The notes below the pieces were generated by a model. The model ran no database searches and had not been told where the DNA came from. It saw only the letters and a program-made list of their open reading frames with translations. Shown here one piece after another: positions 9,401-18,388 of a stretch of DNA of 64,000 nucleotides. The DNA is taken from the NCBI GenBank assembly GCA_037190845.1, contig JBBCJI010000027.1, positions 47,908 through 111,907 on the forward strand, read 5' to 3'. A program made the translations under genes and the position numbers. Origin of the DNA: JBEBVQ01 sp037190845 (lineage in GTDB: Bacteria > Bacteroidota > Bacteroidia > Chitinophagales > Chitinophagaceae). Every line of letters begins with the position of its first letter. Within the stretch, counting starts at the first letter, position 1.

Positions 9401-12400
9401 CACGCGGTTCTCCCGGACTGCGATCCAGTAGAGGCTAATGCCTCCACGATCTTGTTCCGACACAACCGCCTTCCATTCCGAAGATTTTTTCGGTGTCGTC
9501 TGTACAACGTTTAGCTGTGGGTTTGCAGACGACTGACTATACCGTATCCAGTGCATGTCCGCAATTCCAGAAGCAAGCCATACATGAGCCTGCTGCCCCG
9601 GCTGCCAGGACTGGCCGTTCTGTACCGTAATTTTCGCATATGGACCGTACCCCTGACTATTCGGGTCAAACACTTCCACATATTTTTTCTCCCGCACTAC
9701 ACGCCCCGACTTGTCAACAGCTTCTGACTCCAGCAGATACCAGCCTCCCCGCTTCCAGACACTTTCCGGAATATTCACCTTACCATGGGCCGTTGTGCGC
9801 CACGACTGATCAAATACTGCCACTTGATCATGCTTCCAATTGACAGGATTATGTTCATCTTTATACACATCCCGCGGGAAGTACTTCCGGAAAGTCTCTT
9901 CGTCCATCACATACTGGTCCGGCTGCGACCATAACCTGTTCCTGTAATACACAGAAGGAGCAGATAAAGGATAAATACGCAGACGAACCTGAGCCGGAAC
10001 AAAATCTCCGTTCAGGCTCTGCGTCGTCAGTTTAATGGTATCCAACTGATGTGGCTGCGCTTTGTCCGGCACGGATGCCACGATTTGAAGGGTGCGATAC
10101 CCTACGGACATGGGAAAAGCAGCACTTCGGGTTTCTCCATTCAAATCCGTAACATCCGCATATACCGTGTACGTAAAAACAGGCTGCGCTGCTGTATCCA
10201 CAGTCGGATCCGGAAGCGCTTTAAATGATATTTCTGCCCGCCCGTCCCCACCGGTAACAACAGACCCGTTCAACATTTCCACCTCTGCTGTACGGGGAAA
10301 ATCAAATCCATAAAACATCCATCGATACGGATACCTTGTTGCACGCACTACCCGGTAGTTTACCGTAGCTCCGTCGACCGGATTCCCGGCAAATGCCTGT
10401 GCATTTACCCGTACAGACACTGTTTCATTCAATGAATAAGCAGTTTTCAATGTATCAAACAGCACCTGAAATTTAGGTCGCTTATACGCTTCCACAGAAA
10501 CATAACAATCCCCCGAAATATTACCGATACGCATCTGACCGGCAAGACCCGATTCCGGAGCTATAAACGAACCATGCACAGCACCGTACTCATTTCCCGT
10601 CAACTGCAGTTTGTGCACTACCTGACCATTAACGTCAAAGAAACTAACTTCAGTTGGCTGACCTGTAATGACACGATTACTCCTGCCATTACTATCTACA
10701 GTCACCATAATACCTTTAAACCAGATCGTCTGGCCGGGACGATATATACTCCTGTCTGTGAAGAAAAAGGTATGCGTCTGTTTCTTATGTTCTGCAGGCT
10801 GCCGGCTACCGGAAAAATACCCTCCCTGATACAATACATCATCCTTATGGCGAACCACAACCCGTACGCTATATTTTCCGTTCATACGAAACGAGCCATC
10901 GGCATCACTCACAGCCGTGCCTGTCTGCCGGTAATCATATCCCTGAGTTTTCCGGTTATACTCCTGCTCATAAAATACAAGCCGGGCGCCGGGCATCGGA
11001 GCGCCGGTTTTTCGGTTAAGTACATAACCTGCCACGCCACTATTCCCACCATGCGACAGGGTAACAAAACTAATTTCCGACACCTGGAACCCTGTCACAA
11101 AAACTTCCTGTCCTGCCAAAGCCGGATCTTTTTGCTCGGAAACAATCACAGCATAACATCCCTGCGACAATGCATCCACTTTAATTTCTGTTGTGTGCAT
11201 TTCCATATCATCCATGCCGGGCAATGATTCAGACCATGAAACTACAGGAACCCGTGACAGCAAAATCTTTGTATATGCTTCATCATTTTGCTCCAGCTTG
11301 CGCAACCCGCTGTCACAATCCAACTGTACGACCTTTAAGTACACCTTTGATATATTACGGTAGGTAAGTAATATTCTGGAAGGCGCTCCGGGCAATACCA
11401 CTTCTTCTGTCTGGAGATTTAATTGATGCCGGGTAATGTCCCCAAGTTTTCCATGTGCCAGTATAGCTGCCTCCGATTTCGGGAAACGGATAATGATTTG
11501 CTCCAGTTTTGTTCGTACATCCTTTAGATTGCGCTGCGCCTGTTTTTTGAAGCCCGGGTAATTTGAATATTCTTCCGCTGCAAGTATTTCGGCAACCCGG
11601 AATGACGCCATCGCTGCCGCGGGTTCTTCGGGATAACGGGCAGCCAGAGATTCCAGCGCCTTCAGGTACAGGTCCTTCTTATCCGGCAACACAGAATACT
11701 TATAAACAAACTGAAGCCGCTGCAAATCTGCATCAATCAAAGCAGCGGGGATTTCGTCTCCCGCGTGAAAAGCCGATGCATCCTGATACAGCTTTAATGC
11801 TTGAAAATGTAATGCTGCTGTATCCGTTGTAGTAAATTTATATTGCACAAACTGATCCGCAGGAAGAAAGGATGCAGGGTCATTGATCGTAAAATGGTAA
11901 GCGGGTCGGGTAATATCCTTTTCTTCATCCTGAAAAAAACCGATCGCGCGAAACACCAAAAGGTCATACAGTGAGGGACGCAGGTGTTCTGTATTTTCCC
12001 CCTTTATCAACAGCGGATCTATTGTTGCTATATTGATCTGCTGTAATTTTTTACTATCGTGCAACGAACGGAGATAATGTACCGTGACCTCCCGATAAAA
12101 ACGGTCTGCACTCCAGAAAGAAAAATCATCTTCTTCGTTATCCGCTACCCGGCTACGCTGTAATATCTGCCAGCGATTTTGCCGGTAATAATCCCAGTAA
12201 AGCTGTGCTGTCAGGCTGTTCCAGATCGCGTTATAGGGGAAAGCCGCCGTGGCGGCCTCCTGCAGCGCAAAGGCGATACGGACGGAGTCTGCATTTTCCT
12301 GGTAGGCAGTGGTAGCCTTCAGCAGGTACAACTGAGCCTTGAGCATCTGCACCTCCTGCTTTGTAGCCTGTGCTTTACGATAAACATCCCGGATGACCTT

Positions 12401-12538
12401 TTCCGCAGACTGCGGCAGGCCGGAATCAAACAGGGAATCTGCTTTCCTCCATTCGGCAGCATACGGATCCTGCTGGGCATATAAATGATTCATACAGCTT
12501 ACCAGTATGATAACGAGGGGGAACAGTATTTTTTTCAT
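6497..12538 (-). CDS. Alpha-2-macroglobulin family protein (bacterial, lipoprotein, thioester-containing)
   Basis: A 2013-residue protein. The leader ends in LVSC (Cys15), a possible lipobox, so it is probably anchored in the envelope. An N-terminal ~380-residue helical region is followed by a carboxypeptidase-regulatory-like beta domain (VAGYVLNRKTGAPMPGARLV), the MG2 signature (FFFTDRSIYRPGQTIWFKG), more MG domains, and the A2M core (DIKTDKDGNIRMSFTMPEALTEWK). The thioester site is ECAEQ, with Cys1463 (codon 8150-8152), matching the CxEQ consensus. Bacterial A2Ms are thought to trap proteases in the periplasm. Unlike in enterobacteria, no penicillin-binding protein 1C gene is adjacent. It is a single gene with its own -7 box (TAACTTTG, 12600-12607). 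Its stop lies 72 bp from the AraC start. Confidence 0.95.
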   Translation of the reverse strand: MKKILFPLVIILVSCMNHLYAQQDPYAAEWRKADSLFDSGLPQSAEKVIRDVYRKAQATKQEVQMLKAQLYLLKATTAYQENADSVRIAFALQEAATAAFPYNAIWNSLTAQLYWDYYRQNRWQILQRSRVADNEEDDFSFWSADRFYREVTVHYLRSLHDSKKLQQINIATIDPLLIKGENTEHLRPSLYDLLVFRAIGFFQDEEKDITRPAYHFTINDPASFLPADQFVQYKFTTTDTAALHFQALKLYQDASAFHAGDEIPAALIDADLQRLQFVYKYSVLPDKKDLYLKALESLAARYPEEPAAAMASFRVAEILAAEEYSNYPGFKKQAQRNLKDVRTKLEQIIIRFPKSEAAILAHGKLGDITRHQLNLQTEEVVLPGAPSRILLTYRNISKVYLKVVQLDCDSGLRKLEQNDEAYTKILLSRVPVVSWSESLPGMDDMEMHTTEIKVDALSQGCYAVIVSEQKDPALAGQEVFVTGFQVSEISFVTLSHGGNSGVAGYVLNRKTGAPMPGARLVFYEQEYNRKTQGYDYRQTGTAVSDADGSFRMNGKYSVRVVVRHKDDVLYQGGYFSGSRQPAEHKKQTHTFFFTDRSIYRPGQTIWFKGIMVTVDSNGRSNRVITGQPTEVSFFDVNGQVVHKLQLTGNEYGAVHGSFIAPESGLAGQMRIGNISGDCYVSVEAYKRPKFQVLFDTLKTAYSLNETVSVRVNAQAFAGNPVDGATVNYRVVRATRYPYRWMFYGFDFPRTAEVEMLNGSVVTGGDGRAEISFKALPDPTVDTAAQPVFTYTVYADVTDLNGETRSAAFPMSVGYRTLQIVASVPDKAQPHQLDTIKLTTQSLNGDFVPAQVRLRIYPLSAPSVYYRNRLWSQPDQYVMDEETFRKYFPRDVYKDEHNPVNWKHDQVAVFDQSWRTTAHGKVNIPESVWKRGGWYLLESEAVDKSGRVVREKKYVEVFDPNSQGYGPYAKITVQNGQSWQPGQQAHVWLASGIADMHWIRYSQSSANPQLNVVQTTPKKSSEWKAVVSEQDRGGISLYWIAVRENRVYEESVFLPVPWKNKELDIAWETHRDKLEPGAKETWTLTVRGDKKEVVAAEMAAALYDASLDMFKPHGWSFSGLYPQNYKYVNWGKYGFGAASGISVGGRTEVAPEIFTKRYDRLMEITSRYYYGYRTRGVASKVMSAAPKLMANREEVLSDQAAESEAVQQEALVSLAAGNAGEASAPPQTDVRTNLNETAFFFPDIKTDKDGNIRMSFTMPEALTEWKLLSVAHTPDMKIGTFEGRVKTQKDLMVTPGLPRFFRQGDKMIISSKISNLTDDVLNGTAWLMLTDAFTGKELTLPFRLQQTDQPFRVGPGGSASVSWEVYVPESLYQPVTVRISARAGNFTDGESHILPVVSNRMMVTETTPLWINGYGTKSFRFDKLLQSGGSNTLAQHRVTVEFTGNPAWYVVQALPYLAEYPHECAEQIFNRYYANALAGHIVNKAPGVKKVFDEWKTADTMALLSDLEKNQELKTALLEETPWLLEAQNETEQKKRIALLFETHKLSRNLDAAVAKLNKMILPEGAFPWFSGSNHPDRYITQYITTGIGRLRHLGVHTRQSEGIVTQTTSWLDRQILEDYKRLQRSKAKLDDQQVGVLQIQYLYMRSFFTDRQIQDKETKAAVDYYKKQAAKYWSSFNAYMKGMIALSLHRDGDVQIASVILQSLRETAIRNEEMGIYWLQTGRSWWWHEAPVEAQALLVECFAEVARDTEYIDGMRRWLLKQKQTQNWHTTKATADACYAFLLQGTQWLTYAPEVTIRLGAEEISSTAQKQEAGSGYFKTAYGREQIVPDMGNITISTAPGKDQGKDVPSGIASYGAVYWQYFENLEEITPAAHSLEIRKQLFVTRSTDKGPVLELVTEKTKLRVGDKLISRIEIISDRDMEYVHLKDMRGAGFEPVNVLSGYRWQGGLGYYESTGDISSNFFISYLRKGKYVFEYPMFVTNKGSFSVGIATLQCMYAPEFSSHSKGLRVQVE

Positions 12539-12599
12539 AGGCTTTCAGGTGGTGCAACAGGAACCGCACATTCTTATCATACAAAGAATGTACCACATA

Positions 12600-12607
12600 C
12601 AAAGTTA
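12600..12607 (-). promoter_or_regulatory. -7 box (TAACTTTG) for the macroglobulin gene
   Basis: On the minus strand TAACTTTG fits TAnnTTTG, 62 bp upstream of the ATG at 12538. No matching -33 TTG was found at 19-21 bp. Confidence 0.5.
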
Positions 12608-12641
12608 GGGGGTTATTCCGGAGGGAAGGTCAGGGCATAAA

Positions 12642-12670
12642 AACTCCCCGTCTCTCTATGAAACGGGGTT
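12642..12670 (-). terminator. Rho-independent terminator
   Basis: On the minus strand AACCCCGT pairs with ACGGGGAGTT across an 11-nt loop and is followed by TTTTTA. It lies about 140 bp after the stop of the lipoprotein gene (12811) and would end the three-gene T9SS/lipoprotein unit before the macroglobulin promoter. Confidence 0.65.
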
Positions 12671-12810
12671 ATCTATAAAAAACGATTACATTTACTTATG
12701 CACGCCCGCAGGCGCCTCGCAGGAAATACCGGTAACAAAAAACAGATGGGAGGTACGCTGATGTTATACCCTGTTTATTGTTCAGGGCGTATATTTTGAT
12801 TTCACGTTTT

Positions 12811-13881
12811 CTATTTCTCTCTGTGATATTCTCCCTTGAAGTAATAGTGCTGTCCGTTGTCTTCGCTATAGCCTTCGAAAATGAATTTGTCTTCCGAAAG
12901 TTCAAGTATCGAAAAGGGTGCTCCGCCCAATGTGATTTTGTTGCCGTTTATGGTGTAAGCATTGAGCACGCTGCTATTGTTTACGTCCTCACACTGACCG
13001 TTAACCACAGCCCACCAAACATCTTTGTAGGTGCCCTCTGCATACATTTCAACATACTTTCCCTGCGGGCATTCGTTGACGTTAACCATTTCAATTGAGC
13101 TGCCGTATGCACTCCCATTAAAAAACAGATATGGGATCCATTTGCCTGCAATGCCTGCGGGTGGCATTATTTCACCGCCTGCCGCCGCTTCACTACCGGT
13201 CATGGTAAAGTCAGGCTGGTCAAATTGTATGGTTTTGTCAACAATGATGCCGTTCAGCGTTTGTCCGTCATAACTGAGTGTAATGCTGTTGCCGGAAAGC
13301 GAAAACGTGCCATTGATGACTTCGGTTTGTCCTTCAGGTGTTGAAGTGTTGGTGGCACGAACCATGCTGATTGCTTCAAAAGTATTATCGGAATGATTCA
13401 GCGCCATGTTGAAGGTGTATATAATGTAACTGCTTCCGCTTGAGCTGTAACTTGAACCCTGATAAAGCGACAGCGACGAATTGTCCGATCCATACTGGTC
13501 TACTGTGGCAACTACGGTGTGCCCGGGAATTTCAAATCTTACAGTAGGGTTTGAGCCATCCTCCGCTACGGTAAAATACATCAAAACCTGCTCATCGGCT
13601 GTACTGAAACGCAAATCGTGGTAGCTGGAACCTGCTTCTATCTGCATGACAGTGGTCAGGTGATACACGCTTCCGTCAAAATAAACAGTCGCAGTACCTT
13701 TACTTCCGACCACAAGGTTTACAATAAAGTAGCCCGATGAACCCACCATAACGCCGCCATATCTGCCGGCTGCCGTTGTAACCGTGTTGTCACCCAAATC
13801 ACCCGGCTTGTCTTTTTTACACGAAGAAAATAAGAGCATTACAAGTACAAGGCTCGTTAAAATCAGGTGTGTTTTTTTCAT
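12811..13881 (-). CDS. Hypothetical lipoprotein
   Basis: A 356-residue protein that starts with a lipoprotein leader (LLFSSC, Cys20) followed by KKDKPGDLG. The rest is Gly/Ser/Thr-rich and predicted beta-strand-rich, with alternating segments such as GRYGGVMVGSSGYFIVNLVVG, and no recognised domain. It starts 10 bp after the stop of the T9SS cargo gene at 13892, so the two are co-transcribed. A surface or periplasmic role linked to those cargo proteins is inferred only from position. A terminator follows at 12642-12670. Confidence 0.82.
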   Translation of the reverse strand: MKKTHLILTSLVLVMLLFSSCKKDKPGDLGDNTVTTAAGRYGGVMVGSSGYFIVNLVVGSKGTATVYFDGSVYHLTTVMQIEAGSSYHDLRFSTADEQVLMYFTVAEDGSNPTVRFEIPGHTVVATVDQYGSDNSSLSLYQGSSYSSSGSSYIIYTFNMALNHSDNTFEAISMVRATNTSTPEGQTEVINGTFSLSGNSITLSYDGQTLNGIIVDKTIQFDQPDFTMTGSEAAAGGEIMPPAGIAGKWIPYLFFNGSAYGSSIEMVNVNECPQGKYVEMYAEGTYKDVWWAVVNGQCEDVNNSSVLNAYTINGNKITLGGAPFSILELSEDKFIFEGYSEDNGQHYYFKGEYHREK

Positions 13882-13891
13882 TTTTTATCTA

Positions 13892-15541
13892 TTACTGCTT
13901 GATGATTTTCTTTGCAATCCGCCCTGCTTCTGTAGTAACCTGTAGCAGATAGATGCCGGGAGGGCCGTCCAGTTTCATTGCTGCGAATTGCTGACCGGTA
14001 ATCTCATGCACAGCCAGCCTGCGGCCATGCAGATCATATATTTCCATAACGGCATCTGCGGGATATCCCAGATCAATCATAAGCATACCCGTTGTAGGGT
14101 TAGGAAAAACCGTATATCGCGCAGGATGTTCCCGGCGATCATGCACACCCGCCGGCGGATCACAAGATATCTCAGTCACATAAGTACCGACACCGTTTGC
14201 CGGCGCCTCCACTGTGATATCTCCGAAAGCAGCCGCCCCGCTAAGACGGCCGGTTGCATACAAACGCCCTCCGGCATCAGCAGCCAGCAGCGGATGCTGA
14301 AAATTACCCCAGGAGGCTATTGATGCATTTTGATCCATCTGCACTGAATCTGTCAACACACCTGTTTCGCTGATATGGTAAATGGTTCTGTAAGAAGAGG
14401 CAAAGCAGCCCTTCCCGGGAGTCGGGGCAAGGGCTTGAGCAGCGCCTCCCCAGGGTTCATGAACCCATAACACTTGCCCCTGGGGGTCTGTGCCTGCAAT
14501 AAAAGCGCCAAAGGTCAGCGTATCATCACCGACTATCGCAGGAAGACTGGGGAAAAAGGCGCCTGAGAGAAAAATATTACCGGTAGTCGGGCTTATTGCA
14601 ATGGCCGTTGCAGCGGCATCCGCGTTTACCTTTCCTCTGCCGGCGACTTTTGCCCACTGCCATTGTCCGTCAGTACTGATCTTGGCAAGATAGAACGGGT
14701 CTGTTCCATCCGGGGGCATCGCTAATGTATCATTCCCGAACACCCTATTCGCTCTCGTTTTACCGAATACATAAGCATTACCCGTCGCATCCGTGGTAAT
14801 GGTATGCCCAATGCCATGATAAGTACCTCCGCCCTGCGGTGCAATGGCCCAGTCCCACCGACCGGAGCGGTTCAGCTTTGCAAACACCAGTTCGTCGGGG
14901 TTTGAAGTAGCGCTTGTGAGCGTAATACCATCCAGCTCTATTGTTCCCCCAAAGCCTCCGGAGAGATACAGGTTCCCTGCTCCGTCAATGGCAAGCGGCG
15001 TAATGCCGGAGCTGATATGTTGTTCGATCGAATAACCGCTCGTGGCATAAATATTATTCGTCACGGTTGATATGAATTCCCCGTCGGCGCTAAGCGTGGA
15101 CAGGAACAGATCATGATAATGTGTCCGTACGGATGTTAGCGTATCAGGCCCGAAGAAAGCAGTCTGGGTGAAACAACCGGCAATATAGATCTCCCCGGTA
15201 TTCCCCACCTTCACTGCGCAGCTATGCACATCGCCCGTACCCGGTATTGCTACAGCCCAGAGATACTGCCCCTCCGGGCTGATCCGGGCAACAAAGGAAT
15301 GTCTCCGGGTGTATGAAACGGCAGGCCCGTACAACGTGTCTTTACCCAGGATAATGGAATCCGAAAACGAGCCGGTTACATAAACATTACCGGCGGCATC
15401 CGCATCAATAGTGGAGTTCAGTGCATCGAACGAATTGGCCCAGGAGTGATCCATACAGGGATCCTGCGCTTTCCCGGGCAAAGAAGCTGCCAGAAGAAAT
15501 ATACATACAATGAATAGCCGGTGTATTGATTTGATACTCAT
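13892..15541 (-). CDS. T9SS type A sorting domain protein with SBBP-like propeller repeats (paralogue 2)
   Basis: A 549-residue exported protein. A signal peptide (FIVCIFLLAASLPGKAQ) is followed by repeats of the type DAAGNVYVTGSF / ISPEGQYLWA, spaced about 50-60 residues, which resemble SBBP beta-propeller repeats. The C-terminal ~80 residues (YTVFPNPTTGMLMIDLGYPAD ... GIYLLQVTTEAGRIAKKIIKQ) are a classical type A T9SS sorting signal that directs outer-membrane passage and surface attachment. It is a tandem paralogue of the gene at 15658-17358: the N-terminal regions are roughly two-thirds identical by eye and the C-terminal signal is nearly identical. It is followed after 10 bp by the lipoprotein gene. 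Confidence 0.92.
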   Translation of the reverse strand: MSIKSIHRLFIVCIFLLAASLPGKAQDPCMDHSWANSFDALNSTIDADAAGNVYVTGSFSDSIILGKDTLYGPAVSYTRRHSFVARISPEGQYLWAVAIPGTGDVHSCAVKVGNTGEIYIAGCFTQTAFFGPDTLTSVRTHYHDLFLSTLSADGEFISTVTNNIYATSGYSIEQHISSGITPLAIDGAGNLYLSGGFGGTIELDGITLTSATSNPDELVFAKLNRSGRWDWAIAPQGGGTYHGIGHTITTDATGNAYVFGKTRANRVFGNDTLAMPPDGTDPFYLAKISTDGQWQWAKVAGRGKVNADAAATAIAISPTTGNIFLSGAFFPSLPAIVGDDTLTFGAFIAGTDPQGQVLWVHEPWGGAAQALAPTPGKGCFASSYRTIYHISETGVLTDSVQMDQNASIASWGNFQHPLLAADAGGRLYATGRLSGAAAFGDITVEAPANGVGTYVTEISCDPPAGVHDRREHPARYTVFPNPTTGMLMIDLGYPADAVMEIYDLHGRRLAVHEITGQQFAAMKLDGPPGIYLLQVTTEAGRIAKKIIKQ

Positions 15542-15657
15542 GGTTAATTTTTTTACTTGTTTTTATATTTCCTGTTCATTTGACCTTCCGGTTCCACTCC
15601 GTTTTTTGAACGTATGCTATATCAAAACCAACAAGGGTATTACTTCTGATACAGTAC

Positions 15658-17358
15658 CTACTGCCTGATGATCTTCTGCGTAACCCTCCCGGATGCGGTA
15701 GTGATCTGCAGCAGGTAGATACCGGAAGGACCGTCCAGTTTCATTGCTGCGAATTGCTGACCCGTAATCTCATGCACAGCCAGCCTGCGGCCATGCAGAT
15801 CATACACTTCCATAACGGCATCTGCAGGATATCCCAGATCAATCATAAGCATACCCGTTGTAGGGTTAGGAAAAACCGAATATCGCGCAGGATGCTCCCG
15901 GCGCTCATACACCCCTGCAGGCGGATCGCAGGAGATCTCGGTCACAAAGGCGCTGCCGGTAGTGGCTGCCGCTTCCGCCCTGATATTCCCGAAAGTAGCC
16001 GACGGCCCGTAAAAGAGGCCGGTTGCATACACACGCCCGCCGGCATCAGCAGCCAGCAGCGGATGCTCAAAATGATTAGCCTGCCACGATCTGAACACTA
16101 TATTGGTATCCACCAGGAAAGAGTCTGTAAACACCCCCGTTTCGCTTACATGATAAATGGCTTTGTAAGAAGCGGCATAGCAACCATTCCCGGGAGTCGC
16201 AGCAAGAGCATAATAAGTGCCAAGGACATTGTTATAGCCTTCCGTCCGGGGCTGATGAGCCCAGAGCAGTTGCCCCCCGGGATCCGTGCAGGCGAAAAAA
16301 GCTCCGCTGGTCAGGGTATCATCCCCGAAAACCGCAGACAAATGGGTAGAATAATCACCTGAAATGAAAATATTACCGGTGGCAGGGCTTACCGAAACTG
16401 CCTGTGCATAGGTTTCTGTATTCATATATGCCCTGCCGGGCGCTGTTGCCCACTGCCATTGTCCGTCAGGGCTTATTTTAGCAAGATAGAAGGGAGCTCT
16501 TGCTGCACCCGCATCTCCCGCTAATGTATCATCCCCGAACACGACATTATTCCGTGTCTTGCCCAACACATAAACATTGCCGGCCTCATCGGTTGTAATG
16601 GTATGCCCCATTCCGGCGCTTGTACCTGATGCACCCAGGGATTGCGGAGCAATGGCCCAGGCCCACTGCCCTGACCGGTTCAGCTTTGCAAATAAAAGGT
16701 CATCTAAATTTGAAGTACTGCTTGTAAGCGTAATACCATCAAAATTTGCCGTTCCGTTAAATGATCCGGCGAGATACAGGTTCCCCGATCCGTCAATGGT
16801 AAGCGGTGAGATACCGGCCACAATGACATCTGAGGCGATGATCGGAATACCATCCGCATTATAGATATTATTGGTTACTGTCGAGATGAAATCTCCGTCA
16901 GCGCTAAGCGTGGATAAGAAGAGGTCATGATAATTTGTTTGTGCGGAAGACAATGTATCCGTACCGAAAAAGGCGGTTTCGTTGAATGAACCTGCAATAT
17001 AGATCTCCCCCGTATGCCCGACCTTTACCGCAGCGCTATGCACCCGGCCCGTACCCGTTATCGCTACGGCCCAGAGATACCGGCCCTCCGGACTGATCCG
17101 GGCAACAAAAGAATGATGCTTCACATGACTTGATGCCGGCGGACCATACAACGTATCTTTACCCATGATGAGCGTATCCCTGAAAAGACCGGTCACATAT
17201 ACATTACCGGCATCATCCGCATCAATGGTGGCGCTCCGCGCATTGAAAGAATTAGCCCAGGAGAAATCCATGCAGGGATCCTGTGCTTTCGCGGCACAAT
17301 AACCCGTCAGAAAAAATATAATCACGAAGAACGACCACGGTCTGAATCTGATATCCAT
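15658..17358 (-). CDS. T9SS type A sorting domain protein with SBBP-like propeller repeats (paralogue 1)
   Basis: About 566 residues from the ATG at 17358; an open frame extends to 17451 but the added 31 residues precede the signal peptide (FFVIIFFLTGYCAAKAQ) and look spurious. It contains the same propeller-like repeats (DDAGNVYVTGLF, TGEIYIAGSF, DGSGNLYLAGSF, DEAGNVYVLGKT) and the same type A sorting signal (YSVFPNPTTGMLMIDLGYPAD) as its neighbour, from which it is separated by 116 bp. The pair is clearly a tandem duplication. The function of the propeller is unknown; such repeats usually serve adhesion or binding. A 20-bp palindrome lies about 90 bp upstream (17450-17469) and a PAS-LuxR regulator gene lies just beyond. 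Confidence 0.91.
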   Translation of the reverse strand: MDIRFRPWSFFVIIFFLTGYCAAKAQDPCMDFSWANSFNARSATIDADDAGNVYVTGLFRDTLIMGKDTLYGPPASSHVKHHSFVARISPEGRYLWAVAITGTGRVHSAAVKVGHTGEIYIAGSFNETAFFGTDTLSSAQTNYHDLFLSTLSADGDFISTVTNNIYNADGIPIIASDVIVAGISPLTIDGSGNLYLAGSFNGTANFDGITLTSSTSNLDDLLFAKLNRSGQWAWAIAPQSLGASGTSAGMGHTITTDEAGNVYVLGKTRNNVVFGDDTLAGDAGAARAPFYLAKISPDGQWQWATAPGRAYMNTETYAQAVSVSPATGNIFISGDYSTHLSAVFGDDTLTSGAFFACTDPGGQLLWAHQPRTEGYNNVLGTYYALAATPGNGCYAASYKAIYHVSETGVFTDSFLVDTNIVFRSWQANHFEHPLLAADAGGRVYATGLFYGPSATFGNIRAEAAATTGSAFVTEISCDPPAGVYERREHPARYSVFPNPTTGMLMIDLGYPADAVMEVYDLHGRRLAVHEITGQQFAAMKLDGPSGIYLLQITTASGRVTQKIIRQ

Positions 17359-17449
17359 AATTTTGATTTTTTCATAGCACATTTGAACTATGTCGCTATC
17401 AGCCATACAGGCTCTTTCTGCAAAGAAAAAACATACAGGAGTAACCGGC

Positions 17450-17469
17450 AATACCTGTTTTCAGGTATA
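17450..17469. promoter_or_regulatory. Palindrome AATACCTG-TTTT-CAGGTATA, possible operator
   Basis: An 8-bp inverted repeat (7 of 8 pairs) around a 4-nt centre, 92 bp upstream of the paralogue 1 ATG. The same pattern AATACCTR-N4-YAGGTAT recurs at 25531-25550. Its position between the PAS-LuxR gene and the T9SS cargo genes makes it a candidate binding site; this is inference. Confidence 0.35.
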
Positions 17470-17530
17470 TTCTCAAAGAGAAGATTACAACCAATTTATT
17501 TTCAACACTTTTTATTTCCTGAGTGATTCT

Positions 17531-18331
17531 TCAGATAATGCCTTTCCGGAGCGCATCCACTACCAGCTCTACCGTATTCCTGGCCCCGGTTTTAGCCATG
17601 ATGTTCCGCCGGTGGGTTTCGACTGTTTTTTTTGACAAAGACAAAAGTCCGGCAATCTCATCCGTAGTTTTCCCGACGGCAAGCTGCCGGATCACCTCAA
17701 GTTCTCTCCGGGTGAACGGATGAGCTATCACATTCTTCAGATCAAACGGTTGATACTGGTCCAGCACTTTTTCATCAAACACATCAATTCCGAGGTATGA
17801 CGGCTCACCATCCAGACCGACAAAAGACAACCTGTGGTTATTTACATCCGTGATGTGCGTTATGTCGGTATGCGAACCAAATACTTTCAGCAAAGCCCCC
17901 TCCGGAGTGGTCTGCATGGTGATCGTCTGGAGCAGAAACAGCCGGTAGCCGGCGTTTTTTGTTTTTTCCCGAAGGCAATAGGAGATCTTATATTTGACCA
18001 TCTTGTCCGGGGGAATACAGTTTTTGAGAAAATAGGCGACAATATCCTCGCATTTCATCACAAAATGGACATCATCCGGGTGGAGCAACTCTATTAATCG
18101 CTGTAGTGAAAAATCTTCCGGCTCAATGCCTAACAGTTCGCGTATGGAAGGGCTTACAAAGTCGAAAGTCAGCGTAGGGGAATCCAGCACATAATAATAG
18201 TAAGGGCCGGGACAAAAGATATCCGCGATATACCGGCTGACATCACCCCGGTTCAGCGGGGCTGATTTTTCTCCGAGGTATTTATCATGCGACCTCCATA
18301 TGTCATAAATAATATCTATACTGCTGGACAT
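17531..18331 (-). CDS. PAS domain LuxR family transcriptional regulator
   Basis: About 266 residues from the ATG at 18331. Residues about 45-165 form a PAS-like sensor domain (YYYVLDSPTLTFDFVSPSIRE, LLGIEPEDFSLQRLIELLHPDD), and the C-terminal ~65 residues a LuxR-type HTH (FTRRELEVIRQLAVGKTTDEIAGLL, SKKTVETHRRNIMAKTGA). It has no receiver domain and no transmembrane segment, so it should be a cytoplasmic one-component regulator. A frame extension to 18373 is rejected because a good -7 box (TACTTTTG, 18350-18357) would lie inside it. The gene ends 173 bp upstream of the duplicated T9SS genes, which it may regulate. The ligand is unknown. Confidence 0.9.
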   Translation of the reverse strand: MSSSIDIIYDIWRSHDKYLGEKSAPLNRGDVSRYIADIFCPGPYYYYVLDSPTLTFDFVSPSIRELLGIEPEDFSLQRLIELLHPDDVHFVMKCEDIVAYFLKNCIPPDKMVKYKISYCLREKTKNAGYRLFLLQTITMQTTPEGALLKVFGSHTDITHITDVNNHRLSFVGLDGEPSYLGIDVFDEKVLDQYQPFDLKNVIAHPFTRRELEVIRQLAVGKTTDEIAGLLSLSKKTVETHRRNIMAKTGARNTVELVVDALRKGII

Positions 18332-18349
18332 AATTATCTCTGACAGATA

Positions 18350-18357
18350 CAAAAGTA
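18350..18357 (-). promoter_or_regulatory. -7 box (TACTTTTG) for the PAS-LuxR gene
   Basis: Minus-strand TACTTTTG fits TAnnTTTG and sits 18 bp upstream of the ATG at 18331, which decides the start codon. Confidence 0.5.
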
Positions 18358-18388
18358 AAGAATAAATCTGCACGGCCCGAAGTGTGTA

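Noticed and set aside
13892..17358. Possible toxin or contact-dependent inhibition system formed by the T9SS tandem and lipoprotein
   Set aside because: No toxin domain or immunity gene is visible; the proteins consist of propeller repeats and sorting signals.
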